In this document: positions 22,144 to 34,341 of the stretch, one piece after another | Layout of the letters: the number at the start of each line of letters is the position of its first letter | Numbering within the stretch: position 1 is the stretch's first letter | Assembly: GCF_963583255.1 (NCBI RefSeq) | Contig: NC_084817.1 | Coordinates: 11,414,121 to 11,478,120, forward strand | Origin: Pyrus communis | Taxonomy: Eukaryota; Streptophyta; Magnoliopsida; Rosales; Rosaceae | Direction of reading: 5' to 3' | Length of the DNA stretch: 64,000 nt | Made by a program: the position numbers and the translations under genes | The notes under the pieces: model-generated | Told to the model about the DNA's origin: nothing | What the model saw: only the letters and a program-made list of their open reading frames with translations | The model's database searches: none

Positions 22144-22552
22144 TGAATGACAAACAACAAACAAGTGTGATTGGAATGTGCTTTCTCTTCGTTTTCTTCC
22201 TCTTCTGGGTATATGAGATTCTTCTATTTAAACTTCCACTGACGTAAGTTGTCAGATTCTTGTGTTTATGTGATTTCAAATCGCTCATTTGCGTGTGTAG
22301 TCCATGGGAGTTTTGAACTGGTTGGGCTTGTATTTTCTTTTTTATCTTTTGGCCGCAAGGTTGTATGTTTCTTGAAAACCATAGCTTGATGAGCTTATTA
22401 TATTTATGGCTGGTCTTATTTATCTAGTTCTTTCGTGCATTATGAATTCGATTAATAGACCGAAGTGCTTTGTTCGTGAGAGAGTGTATGAATGCAATTC
22501 AAAAGAAACAGCAGTCATCTTTAAAGAGGATATTTCTACATACCGTTGTATG
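22144..22552. other. short tail-to-tail intergenic region
   Basis: It holds the 3' untranslated region of the VAMP711-type gene (plus) and the 3' side of the minus-strand FRS pseudogene. No additional gene is seen. Confidence 0.5.
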
Positions 22553-24293
22553 TTACACTTGGTTATCCTCTACAAGATGAAGCTTGTTTAATAACTCCAC
22601 CAATGCTTGTAAGGTAGTCTTATAATGTTCTTCCGATTGTGCCCCTTCTTCTGCAACGGGAAGGGCAAGTTTATAGAGATGATTATACCAGTGCACTGGG
22701 TTATACATATCGATATTACTGGAGCCGTGATGGAGAAGATACCTGCACTTGAAATCTTTACTCCAACGCGGCAGAATGTAGCACGATGGGACTTCTTCCA
22801 CGCCGTTATAATTAAGAACGCGTAACGTATGCCTGCATAGATAACCTTTGTAGTTGAACAAACTGCAGATGCATCGGATATCGACTTGTGTTGTTTCGTA
22901 CAAAACCTCATAGCATCCGACTTCCTTCTCGTTTCCTTCAACTTCAACCCGTTCCTTGACTATGTGGGTCAGTATAGGCCCGTTCACATTCACCTGCCTT
23001 GTGTTGAAACAGGAGTGCATGCCCTCAACCTCCAACTGGAACCTCCGGAAAATTTCCTTCGTATACACCTTCCGTAGCTGTTCTTCAAAATTACATCTCA
23101 TTTTTAGTTCAATGATTGAACTTCTCGACTCTACATCCGCTGCCACCTCTTTGATGCGCTTCCTATGCAGCACTAGATCGTACTTATCAGCAAATTCCTT
23201 AAACGACGTATACTTATGTACATAACCATCAAAAAATGGAGTCAAGCTCTCGTTTTCTCGGATAGGGATCATTCTTGCGAAAAATGTGTCTTTTACGTAC
23301 ATTAGCAATGGCGAGCATTCGGGATAACCTCAGACACTGCATTTTGCAGGGGCTTACATTGATCGGTAATGAAGACTTGTGAAGGGCCCCCGAGCATGCA
23401 TTTGAGCCACGCCCTGAGCATCCAAACAAAATTTTCCACTGACTCTTGCCCAAGGAAGCCGCAACCCAACAAAACTGATTTTCCATGGTGATTTATGCCA
23501 ACAGATGAAATCAAGGGGATTTCAAATTTGTTTGCCAAGCATGTTATGTCGATTGCAACTGCGTCACAAAAGTAGCCATATGCAGCCCTGGACCTAGCAT
23601 CAGCCCAAAACACATTCCTCAGGCGACAAAAGTACTTGTAAACTGCATGAGCGTCTCCTTCTTTAAGTTCCAGTGTTTAGAGAGATCATTCGAATTCAAA
23701 CCTTCAGTTTCGCTAAACTTTGAGTATCCACTGCACCCAACGTCCATAACAGGTGTTCGATACAGCTTGATAGTGTGAACTTCTGTAACAGGCTCCAGTT
23801 GCGGTTGTGCACTTTTGGCAGCAAGGATCATTTTCTTATGTGACTTGTAAAACCTTTTGATTTGGGGACTCACCTGATGATTGTGTTCAAGCTCTAATTT
23901 GACTATTCTCCACCGTTTGGAGTCCACCAGCCTGATAACTACCATTGCAGGACAACCAGTTCTTGTTTCGGGTCTTGGATTATTGGCTTCGCTCTTTTTC
24001 TTGACACCTGCTCTGCTGCAACTTAACTTTGCTCGATACCGCTCTTTTCTCTTTGATCTGAACCATGAATTGCTTACTCTGATGCCAAATCCCTGCTCTT
24101 TCCCATAGATATTGTAAAAATCATAGGCTTCATCAAATGAATCGAACTCCAAACCCACCGTAGTAGGTTCTCGGGGGTCCTTTTTTCTGTGTGTTTCCCC
24201 AGTTCCATTATCATGCTCGGTACAATCTCCCTCCAATTCATAGTCATCCCCTTCGTCAAATACAGGCTCGGTGTTGAGAGAAACTTGTTCCAT
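22553..24293 (-). pseudogene. FAR1-related (FRS) transcription factor pseudogene
   Basis: The family comprises domesticated MULE-transposase-derived regulators of light signalling. The start is taken at 24293 (MEQVSLNTEP), directly after a 'ttacttcag' acceptor. The FAR1 zinc domain is complete (FDSFDEAYDFYNIYGKEQGF to 'ELEHNHQVSP'). A 1-nt loss near 23655 shifts the frame ahead of '[20 protein letters not shown]'. The MULE-type core then continues ('[20 protein letters not shown]', '[20 protein letters not shown]') to 'RHC'. About 80 residues are then missing, and the sequence jumps to 'YVKDTFFARM' near 23310. The SWIM finger is present ('CICSLFNYKGYLCRH'), as is the conserved 'ILPRWSKDFK'. 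It resembles FRS6/FRS8. Two independent lesions mark it as dead unless the sequence has errors. Confidence 0.85.
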
Positions 24294-25979
24294 CTGAAGT
24301 AACAACCATACAAGAAAAATCTTTTCGGACACCATTAAACCAAAAGTTTGAATGACAAATGCAACCTTGAATTTCAAAGTTTCACGATTTACAATGAATT
24401 GCAAAGACAGTTGAGCGCCCAGCTGCACATGGCACGACGGAACAGGAATGTGATTCCGCCGTGCCTAACGAACCCTCCTCCCTTTTCAGGCTAAGGCACG
24501 ACGGTATCAATAAAAGTAACCCTATACAAAACATCCATTTTTGTACATCAGTAGTAAAAGGGTGAAAATCTCATCACTTTGAGCATGCATTTGTCAGAAA
24601 ACTCCAAAGTAACAAAGGGTAAAAGTTTTTATCCACTCAAACAATTCTTTCAATCCACAGCAGCAGTAAAAACATTACAGCAACACATACAACCAAAAAA
24701 TTTTAAAAATATTTACAATTTCACAGACAAATGCACAATCGATAACCCCATAATTAAGGATTAAAGAACTTGAATGCCGTTATTTACCGTTGAATTTGCT
24801 TATTCTAAACCTAAAATACAGATTAAACACACAATTTAACTTTCTTTCACTTTCCCACCTTTTCTCGGCATCCAAACAGTTGCTAATAATCCAAGTCCAA
24901 GGTCAAAATGATCCACTTAATCTCATAACTAAATGCTAAAACACGGAAAATTAGGGTAATAGAGTGAGAATTTAGGCGATCTTACCGCGATTTACCGGTT
25001 CGGAGTCGCCGGGGCGGGAAACCAACTGTTAGAGACTCGGAGGATTGGGGCTGAGTCGGGGCGCTCCGAGTTAGCTGCTGGTGAAGGAAAAGTGCGAATC
25101 ACACTAGGGATTACAGAGCTTCCACAAATCTATCAACCCTGTGCGCTGACACGTGAGCTAAAACCTCATTATATTCCCTCTTCCAATGGTGATAGATTAT
25201 ATGGGCAGTGCTATTCATACATTTTATTAATTTTTGTCCATTGATCTTCAGTTATTCATTTCAATGTTTGTTTGCTTTGGGTATGTTTTCATTTTTCCAC
25301 TTGAAATTTATCCTTTTTGTCTAACATTTGTGAACTACACCCAATAGGTGTCGTCTTCGAGTACATCCATTGATGTTCGTACGCTAGATGTAAATGAAAC
25401 TTTTGAAGAGGTTATGAGGCCCGAAGTTCCATATGAAACCATTGAATTGGTGTTAAAGATGTTCTTCCTTTACTACAGATTTAGGCTTATTATATCCCTT
25501 TGCATCTCACAATATACCACACCCTCTTGGTCTTCAAAATGATGTTTGTCTTGTTAGTTTGTTGACGCCAGTTACTTGTCTAACCAGCACAAGGCACGTT
25601 CCCAACTGGTTTATGTATTTACTATTACGAACGTAGCAATATTTTGGAGCTCCATGAAATAGACCTTTGTTGCAACGCTTTGAATCAATGCTTCATCTGT
25701 GCTTTTTTTTTTTTTTTTTCGTTTGTTGCCATCTCCCTCAACCGAATTCGAGGCTTCGAGATAGGTATAGACCTCGAGCACCACCATCATTACACATGTA
25801 GGTGTAGTACATGGCTCCCCGATCACGACGTCCAGATTATTCCGCTGTTGACGAAATGGGTTTCCTTACAACGCCACACGTGAGTAGATATTAGCCGTCA
25901 TTCAGCATATTCGAAGCACTTACGTATTTTCATCCATCTTTAAGTCCTAACTACGATTCATGAAGACAATGTCGCATGT
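24294..25979. other. upstream region of the FRS pseudogene and unassigned DNA
   Basis: 24294-25120 looks like the leader, 5' intron and promoter of the minus-strand FRS copy. 24430-24505 holds 'ggcacgacgg/ccgtcgtgcc'-type inverted blocks. 25340-25980 has short open frames ('VSSSSTSIDVRTLDVNETF') that I do not recognise. Confidence 0.35.
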
Positions 25980-26860
25980 ATCAACTAGATCAAGAAATGA
26001 TGCATCAGCAAAGTCAACACCTAGCTTATTGCATCTACATCACATCAACAAACCATCAGAAGATTGAAGTCAAGCAGATTTGTAACGGAGACAATATGGT
26101 CGACCTCTTCATGAAGTCACTGCTGGAATCAACCTTTAAGAAGCTTGTTCGATGAATTGGCAAGCGTAACTATCTCATTTTCAATACTTATAGTTCTCAA
26201 GGGGAGTATCCGGAAGTATACTTACTTAACCTTAATACATTTTTTTCCCTTAGATCATGAGCTTTTCCCACTGGGTTTTTGCTAACCCAAAGAGGTTTTG
26301 GCGAGACACCATTCTAGGATGGTCATACCCTTGTATGCTTTTTCTAGTACTTATGTCCTAAAGATGTTAAGCATCGACATGTTGCATTAACGCACATTTT
26401 CCTACTTAGACTATAGGTTTTGTCCCAATTGGTTGTATTATAGCATGTTTTGGTGAGACTTACTCCTATTTGCAATTTCTATATGATACTCACGTTTGCT
26501 ACTTGTTCCAACTAGAAGAGACGACTTCATCAACTAATTCTATATTTGCATGAAGATCTGATACGACTACTACTTGAGTATTTGCACAGAAGAGTTATAA
26601 ATATATTTTATATGATATGATTGTGTAAATTTGTAGTAAATTTGATTTAGAAACTATGTAGTCTAGGAGAGTCTTTTCCTACTATACTTTGTATTCTTGG
26701 GAAGCAAGTTTCTTTCTCCTTATTGTTTACTATATATAAAGGCACAAGGCATGAAGGATAGAACTACAATTCCTCACACCCTTCTCTTCCTTCTTGGCGC
26801 ACCCTTCTTCTTCTCCCTCTAAATTTTAGGTCACAACATTATACTCTTCTAAAAGCCGAT
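25980..26860 (+). mobile_element. degraded 3' end of an older Copia element
   Basis: 25980-26160 reads, through stops, like the end of a Copia RNase H region ('NMVDLFMKSLLESTFKKLV'). A purine tract 'ctcaaggggag' ends at 26206. The following 0.6 kb is LTR-like, with a TATA element 'tatatataaagg' near 26730-26742 and a CT-rich stretch after it. Termini are not clear and no second LTR is seen. The 26873 Copia element inserted just beyond it. Confidence 0.5.
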
Positions 26861-26872
26861 GGACAGGTACTA

Positions 26873-27444
26873 TGTTAGAGCAAAATGTAGAAATATAGAG
26901 AATAATCTGAATGATGACTTTGAGGTACGACTTGAATCGTTTCCTTAAAGTGTTATTTGCCCCCACTCAAATGAGTTTGCTAAAGGGTTCTTGGCAAGTC
27001 ACTTCCAAGATACAACAAAGTATGGAATATTCGATTAGCAAAATCGAATTATATTCCCTTAGAAATAACTAAAAAGAAATTGTATGAATGTGATGGAGAG
27101 AAAAGAGAGCAAGGAATGTAGAAACAAATTTTTGAAAATTGTGTGTGAAACATTATGCCACAATAGGTATTTATAGGCATTAAATCACTCGTTCATTGAG
27201 TCCTTTCATTTTAGTTGAAGATATACAACCCTTCTTAATAGTGTTGACCCAAAAAACACGTCTTCTATTTAGAATTTTTAGAAAATAAATTTTGATTATT
27301 TATATGTTTTAATTCTACTCATACAATTTGAGTAAGCATCATGTCTTTTAACTAAAAGTTGTAACCATTCAACTAATTACATTTGCTACGCATTGCAGCA
27401 TCCTTCATCATACACACACACGTTGCACAATGCAGTACCAAGTC

Positions 27445-27495
<51 letters not shown>

Positions 27496-27570
27496 GTATA
27501 TAAAATATAATGTATATATATATATATATATATATAATAATTTATATATCTATTATTGAAATCTCTAACA
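26873..27570 (-). repeat. left LTR of the old Copia element, inverted (698 bp)
   Basis: It begins TGTTAGAGCAAAATG and ends ...GAAATCTCTAACA. Its reverse complement aligns along its whole length to 38398-39055, including the TATA region, the 'ctcattcgagtgggc'-type block and an (AT)n run (here 27446-27533). Its promoter therefore points outward, away from gag. Confidence 0.88.
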
Positions 27571-29646
27571 ATAATGTAGAAATATAGAGAATAATCCAAA
27601 TGATGAAATCTTAAAGTGTTATTTTCATCATGGAGAACAAGTCTGATAACATGGCTTTGAAGATTATCAATCAAGATGTCTACAAGTTAGACAAATTTGT
27701 TGGATCAAACTTCATCTGATGGAAGGATAAGATGTGTTTCATGGTTACTGTTCTAAAAGTCATTTATGTGTTAGACCCGAAATTGGAGCCTATTCGTGAA
27801 CCAAGTGACGAAGACTCGGACAAAATAGTTGACAATCGAAAGAAGCGTGAATAAGATGAATTGGTATGTCAATGACACATCGTAGGCGCATTATCTGATC
27901 GCTTATATGACATGTACACATACATTCAGTCTCCAAAGGAAATATGGGAAGCACTCGAACACAAGTACATAATGGAGAAAAGAGGTATTGATAAATTTTT
28001 AAAGTTCAAATATTATAAATTCACTATGTTTGATAACAAACCCATCCTAGACCAAGTTCATGAATTATTGGTCTTGGTCTCAAAGCTTCGTGAACTTAAA
28101 ATAGTTATTCCGGATCCTATGATAGTTGGGGTTATTATAGAAAAATTACCCCAAACATGGAATAACTATAGAAAGAAACTTCTACACATGGTGGAAGATA
28201 TTAGTTTGGAAGATTTGCAAAAGGGTATTCAAATTGAAGAGGAAACTCGAAATCATGATAAGAATTTTGTAAATCAAGATTCCTCCAAAGTTCACATTGT
28301 TGAAGGAAACAAATACAAAAAGAATTTCAAAGTCAAAATTGACAAAGGGAAGTTTAAAAAGACCAATTCCAACAACAATCAAAAGAATGCAAATGGCGTT
28401 TGCTACCATTGTGGAAAGAAATGCCATTACAATCGTGATTGTAGACACAGAAAAGCAAGTGAGGAATATGCCAATAAGACCAATAACGCAAATATGATGG
28501 AAAACTCTAGAATTGATAACATTGTTGCAGTGGTATCAATGATGCATATTGGCATGATTACCAAATTGAATATGACAGTGGCAATAAAATCCTCTGATTG
28601 TGGCTCGACTCAGGAACTACTATACATGTGTGCAATGACAAGGCATAATTCATGACATATGAAACATCAACGAACAATGAAGAGGTTTTAATGGGGAATC
28701 ATAATTCCGCCAAAGTTCTAGGAAAATGAACCGTTGAACTTCAGTTTATTTTTGGGAAGAAATTGACGTTGCTTAATGTACTGCATGTTCTAGAAATTAG
28801 AAAGAATCTTGTGTCTGCAAATTTATTATGTAAGAACAGTATAAAGACTATTCTAGAGCCCGACAAGTTAATAATGTCGAAAAATTGAATGTTTGTTGGA
28901 AAGGGGTATTCTTGTGATGGGATGTTCAAACTAAGTATTAATAATAAAGTGAATTTTTCTACTTATATTGTTGAATCTTCCTCTCATTTATGGCATTTAT
29001 GTTTAGCACATATAAATTTTAGATATTGAAAATACATGCGCACACTTGGTTTAATTGCTTGCAATGATGATTATAATGATTAATGTGAAACATGTATTCA
29101 AGTGAAAAATGACTAAGAAACCTTTTTCAACTGCTGAAAGAAATAAAAATTGATTAGACTTAATACATTTTGACATATGTGAATTTAATGGTGTTTAACA
29201 AGAGGAGGAATGATGATTATAATGATTAATGTGAAACATGTATTCAAGCGAAAAATGACTAAGAAACCTTTTTCAACTACTGAAAGAAATACAAATTTAT
29301 TAGACTTAATACATTCTGACATATGTGAATTTAATGGTGTTTAACAAGAGGAGGAAAAAGATATTTTATCACATTTATAGATGATTGTTCTAAGTTCACT
29401 TATGTTTATTTATTGTCTAATAAAGATGAAGTCTTTGAGTGTTTTAAGCGCTATAAAGCTGAAGTTGAAAACCAAAAAGGAAGGAAAATTAAATGCCTTC
29501 GTAGTGATAGAGGTGGTGAATATTTTTCACATGAATTTGATATTTTTTGTGAAGAGCATGGTGTTATACATAAAAACAATTGCACCATATACACCACAAC
29601 AAAATGGTTTGGCAGAAATAAAAAAATAGGACATTCACTTAAATAA
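27571..29646 (+). pseudogene. decayed Copia gag and integrase segment
   Basis: Gag begins at 27635 (MENKSDNMALKIINQDVYKL) but soon meets a stop at 'FI*WKDKM'. An open frame at 27912-28655 carries the UBN2 region ('SPKEIWEALEHKY') and a CCHC knuckle 'CYHCGKKCHYNRDC'. Protease and 'VLHVLEIRKNLVSANLL' remnants follow near 28770, then integrase fragments near 29380-29630 ('CLRSDRGGEYFSHEFD'). Many stops and a 146-bp tandem duplication make it inactive. No primer binding site is seen before gag. Confidence 0.85.
29063..29354 (+). repeat. 146-bp tandem duplication within Copia integrase remnant
   Basis: 29063-29208 and 29209-29354 are nearly identical (start 'aatgatgattataatgatta', end 'aacaagaggagg'), differing at only a few bases. 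It arose after the frame was already dead. Confidence 0.85.
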
Positions 29647-29709
29647 TTAATTCTATAATGATTAATGCTAATACTCCAAAATATTTATGGGGTGAAGCAT
29701 TGTTTACTG

Positions 29710-30340
29710 TAGACCTGACATTCGTGTCGTTTTCGTGTCATACCCGATATCTTAACGGGTCATGTCGTGTAACACCAGTTAAAATAAACGGGTAAAATGA
29801 CCCGACCCGAAATCGACCCGATAATATTAACGGGTAATATAACCCGACCCATTACCCGTTAAGAAAAATATATTTTAAACTAATAAATAATTAAATAAAA
29901 AAACATAATACTTTTTTGCGTGAAAAAAAGGTTGCACGCCCAAACTAATAACCCTAAACCTAAACCGACTTATTACTAATAACCCTAAACCATTCCTCAA
30001 ATGGTGGGAGAGACTCTCTCCGAGAGAGGGGCTAGGAAGAATAAATGGCGCCGCTGGTCAGGAGACTTGGGTGGGACTTGGGAGAGACAGATAGGGTTAC
30101 AGCTTACGAGAGGGGAGGGGAGAGAGCCAAGAGACTAGAGAAAGGGATTAGATTTATTATTTAGGGCTGGGCATTTGCATTTGGGCAGTGGGTACTGGAC
30201 CCGTAGCCTGGGCTTAAACTTCAAAGTCAGTGGGCTGGTTAGCCTGGCTTTGTTAGTGGCTTTTGTTTTTTTTGTTTTTTTTGTTTGAAAACTACTAGTA
30301 GTCTAGTAGGCTAGTAGCTTTCCTTTTGTTTTGATTTGAT
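29710..30340. mobile_element. hAT fragment of the 'GGGTCGTGT' family
   Basis: It starts at TAGACCTGACATTCGTGTCG, the same end as the complete element at 39866-40966 (there on the right, inverted), with 'cccgatatcttaacgggtca' sub-terminal repeats. The other end and the TSD (left flank gtttactg) are not found, so it is truncated. 'gggctgggca' family motifs occur near 30163. Confidence 0.6.
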
Positions 30341-30922
30341 CAAATCACTAGATAATTGAGTCAATCAGTCAGGGACTCAGAGTCGGAGTCATATGGAAAT
30401 AATGGAAAATATAAGGGGTTTTTTGTCCAAAATTTTTTTAATAATATAAGTGAAATATAATCCAACGGTACAGATTTACTCTCATTTATCTTACGGCTGT
30501 TATTTAAGTAAAGTCTTTAATAGTTTTTTAATTAATGTAGAAGTATAAAAAATATAGAAAAAATATATAAACGCTCATAATAACAAGCTTTACAACTTTT
30601 GTGAAGAGCTTAACTTTGAAATTCGCCACTATAATCATATAAATCATAGATCAAAATTTAACCGTTGATTGTTGTTTACATTTACGCTTCATTTTTCTCA
30701 TCAAATTTTGTTTTTTCAGATTTTTTTTTTTTTTTTAAACATGATCTATTAGAGGATGCCAGAAGATGAACGATTTGGATTGTTGATATTATGTTCAGAG
30801 TTTTATGGTTATTGAAAATATTGCTTGATGTTTATAAAGTTTCTACAAACTATATGACATCGACTCATATTTCAATTAACCGTAAATATCGAAACATGAT
30901 ATTAAAGATCTAAACCACTCAT
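30341..30922. repeat. dispersed AT-rich repeat, related copies at 40.4-40.7 and 47.1-47.9 kb
   Basis: It shares 'ttttctcatcaaattttg', 'gactcatatttca' and 'tacaacttttgtgaag'-type phrases with 47080-47900 (partly inverted), and weaker ones with 40390-40690. No coding content; superfamily not assigned. Confidence 0.5.
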
Positions 30923-32942
30923 CTACTAAAATAACTAAGAACTAACAACATAAATGTACGAAAACAAGCTAACTAAGTTGCCTAAATATGCTCCTATCAA
31001 ATTCCCCCACACTTAGCTTTTGCTAGTCCTCGAGCAAAACAAAACTAACAAAACAAAACAAAACACACTCTAGGCCTTCCAACATATACCTCAAGGATTT
31101 CCAATGAACATGACACATTAAAGAACATCATTCCCACGGTTTTTAGCTTTCTTTACACTTTAGCAAACACTTAACCATAGTTACCACTTACTAGTTCACA
31201 TTTAATCAATTAAAACAATGTTTTGAATGTAGTAACATGCCTTAGAGAATTTCCTCAATTCCTCACTAGAATGCTCTCAACTTTCACACAGATTTTCTAA
31301 CTACACACCCTACACTAGGTATATGTGAGAAGATTGATTTAAATATGAAGACTAACACTCACATATGTTATAACAAAGAAAACATTTTCTGAAATTATGA
31401 CAATGATATGTATATGATCTCATGAATAGAATGCTACTACTTAGAATGAGAACCAGTGATTCCATATGCTCATACCAAATTCAAACTCCACATATTGAAC
31501 ACATAACATCAAGATAGAAGTTGAGGGTTGTAACGAGGCTAAGGGTATTGGTTAACAAAGAAGGGTAAAGGATAAACAAATGTTCTTAAAACAATATGAA
31601 GTAAAGTAATGAAATTGACACTTAAACTCACTTTTGATGGCAGAAATTAACTTTTAAACACAAGGGAAGATTCATGCAACTTTTAGGGTCAAATTCAAAC
31701 TTTTGGACCCTTTCTTCAACAACCAACACTTGTGAGATCATTCTCACTTATTTTTCAACTTTTTTTCTTTCTTTTCACCACTTTTCTATTTTCTTTTTAT
31801 TTTCCACAAATTTTTTTCCTTTATTTTCTTCTTTGCCATGCCCTATTACCTTCCCCCACACTTGTTTTCTACAATAAGTTGCTCAAAAGAAATCCATTCT
31901 AAGTCATGCTTCACTATCCTTTAAGAACAAGGGTATGGAAAGTCCTAATCTAGGCTAGGTACGGATAATGTGGTTAACAAAGAAAATAGGCTTGAAAATG
32001 CTCAAAAGGGGTAATCCTACAATACATATGCAAAAAGGGTTAGGCTTTTTGGCTTTGGCTTAACTAAACAACTTCATCTTATTGTATGTTATGCAATCAA
32101 TATCATGCTTTAAATGAAATGGGCATGAGTTCTAGTATTTGGAACTACAATGATGAAATGCATGCTAAGTAGCAACCAAGCAAAGAATAATGAGATCATG
32201 CAACGACTTTAGAAAACAAGAAATCACAGATTAATACTCTCCAAAGAACGTTTTAGGCTCAAGTCTCTCAGGGATGTAGCTTTAGTTTGAGTTCCTTCCT
32301 TCAAGCATGTTACAAAAACTGATTTTCTCTTTGTGATTACATGTGAATTCGTAAACTATAACTATAACCAAGCATAAACCAAAGCGTAAATCAAACTTCC
32401 ATCCATGTTTACAACATTCTTTAATAGTCAAGCAATTTAAAACCAAATCCTCATCATTGTGTTGGAAGGTACTCTAAGACACAAACAAACACACAAAAAC
32501 AACTTTAAAACAACTCTTTTTTGGGTTTTTCAAAACTATTTTGCAATCTTTTTGTAAATTTTCGGATTTTCTGATCCAAACACATAAAAACACTTCAAAA
32601 CACACTAAAAACACTTAAAAAACAATGAGAAACAACATTAGAAGTGATAGGTGATAAAATCCCACGAAAATCATGCAAAAACAACTTGTTTACCCCCCCC
32701 ACACTTAAATCAAACATTGTTCTCAATGTTTCAAACAAAGACTCACATTCAAACAAACAACATAAACTAACTAATATGACGAAATAAAAACAATAAAGAG
32801 AGAGAGAGAGTTAGGAACGCAAATCTAATTGTTTGGAATGAATTGTTGGATTGCCTAAGTCCTCTCTAGTTGAATGCATGGGTTGCCTCCCAAGAAGCAC
32901 TTGCTTTAACGTCTTGCAGCCCGACGAACTCTCTTCTTAGGC

Positions 32943-34197
32943 TCAATTGGAACCCACAGCATGGAATTGATCTTTGAATGGAAGGTGATACTTGAAATGA
33001 TCCGGTAATGATTTAAATTCAAGATTGGGTGCCTGAATCATCAACAACCTGTTAGTATAAAACGAAATTGGAATTGGAGGAGGTGACTTACCTATGTCCT
33101 CCAACAAGAACTCAAGGATAAACACATCTTCTTTGCACATTTCAGGAACTTTGCACTTGGACAAATTTGGTGTGAGCATTGTTCCTTGTCCTGTGTCATA
33201 AAATTTAACTTCTTTGGGGTTGTTTGTCTCAAGAACATCCTCTTTGATGAATTCTTGATATTCCCTACTTTGCACATTTGGAAAGGCTTCCAAGATGTCT
33301 TTTTCACTTTCTTCTTCCTTGGAAATCATGAACCTGCAAGAAATAGGGACATTGGGTGGAATGGGGTTAGAATTAATCGAATTTGAACCCAACTTACCTC
33401 TAGTGGCCGAATTGGATGCATTAGGGTCCCTAGGTGGTTGCGGCAAGGGTGTTTCTACCCTTGCCGTGGCCTTGCTTGACTCCTCATCTTCCAATTGCAG
33501 CCTCATCTTCATTTGGACTTGTTGTAGATGGTTTTGGATTAATGCCAACTTCTTTTCCACTTCTCAAGGTGATTGCTTTGGCATATTCGAACCCTCCCTT
33601 TGGATTGATAATGGTTGAACTAGGGAGCTTGCCTTGGTCTCGGAATCACCCTACGAATTCCGCTATTTGCCCAATTTGCTTTTCCAAGTGGTCCAACTTT
33701 TTGTCTTGATTTTCTTGCCCCTGAGACAAATTGGTGAGTAACTTAATAAGCATATCATTATAGAAAGATGTACCTGAATTTGTTTGGGCAGGTTGTGGTG
33801 GTTGCATAGGTGTTGTATAGAACTCCTCATATGGCTGCCAATATTCTCCTTGTTGAGCCTCCTTGGCTTGATTTTGTGAGCCCTGCACCAAAGAAATTAA
33901 TTCATTAAGAATTTGATTATAATCTATTGACGAACCTGAGTTTGGTTGGGCATATTGTATATGAGGTTGTGTTGGCTGCATTGGTCTTAAATAGAACTAC
34001 TCATATGGCTGCCAATATCCTTCTTGTTGAACATTTTGAGGTTCCCACCACATAGAGTTTGAATGATCACTCCAATCCGAATTGTAAGTATTGGAAAACA
34101 CGTCGTTCCTTGATTGATTATGATCAAATGTACCAACTCTTTGCATTTGGGACCTTTCCATGAGCTGTGACAAAAGAGAAGCATTATCAAGTGCCAT
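32943..34197 (-). pseudogene. TR-GAG gag gene, frameshifted
   Basis: Three consecutive minus-strand frames make up one gag-like gene: 34197-33997 (MALDNASLLSQLMERSQ), 33981-33646 (with 'KKLDHLEKQIGQIAEFVG') and 33560-32943 (MEKKLALIQNHLQQVQMKM). The region at the 33646/33560 break reads 'FEYAKAITLRSGKEVG'-like in a shifted phase, so the stop after 'AEFVG' is a lesion. Repeated 'GYWQPYEEFY' units occur. Tat/Athila-like gag is the nearest family I recognise. No nucleocapsid zinc knuckle is seen. Confidence 0.7.
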
Positions 34198-34318
34198 GTT
34201 GTGCTTCTCTAGTACCTAAAATCAACAAAAGAAAAACAAAACACAAATCAGAAACTTAAAACTAAAATACGTAAACAGAAACAAAGGGAAACAACTGGAG
34301 ATTAGCAAAGTTGCTAAT

Positions 34319-34335
34319 CCCCGGCAACGGCGCCA
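34319..34335 (-). other. primer binding site of the TR-GAG element
   Basis: The minus strand reads TGGCGCCGTTGCCGGGG, the usual PBS of Tat/Athila-related plant Gypsy elements, six bases inside the LTR end at 34342. Confidence 0.8.
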
Positions 34336-34341
34336 AAAATT

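Noticed and set aside
27408..27674. Open frame with Tyr/Ile dipeptide repeats
   Set aside because: Encoded by the (AT)n run of the inverted Copia LTR.
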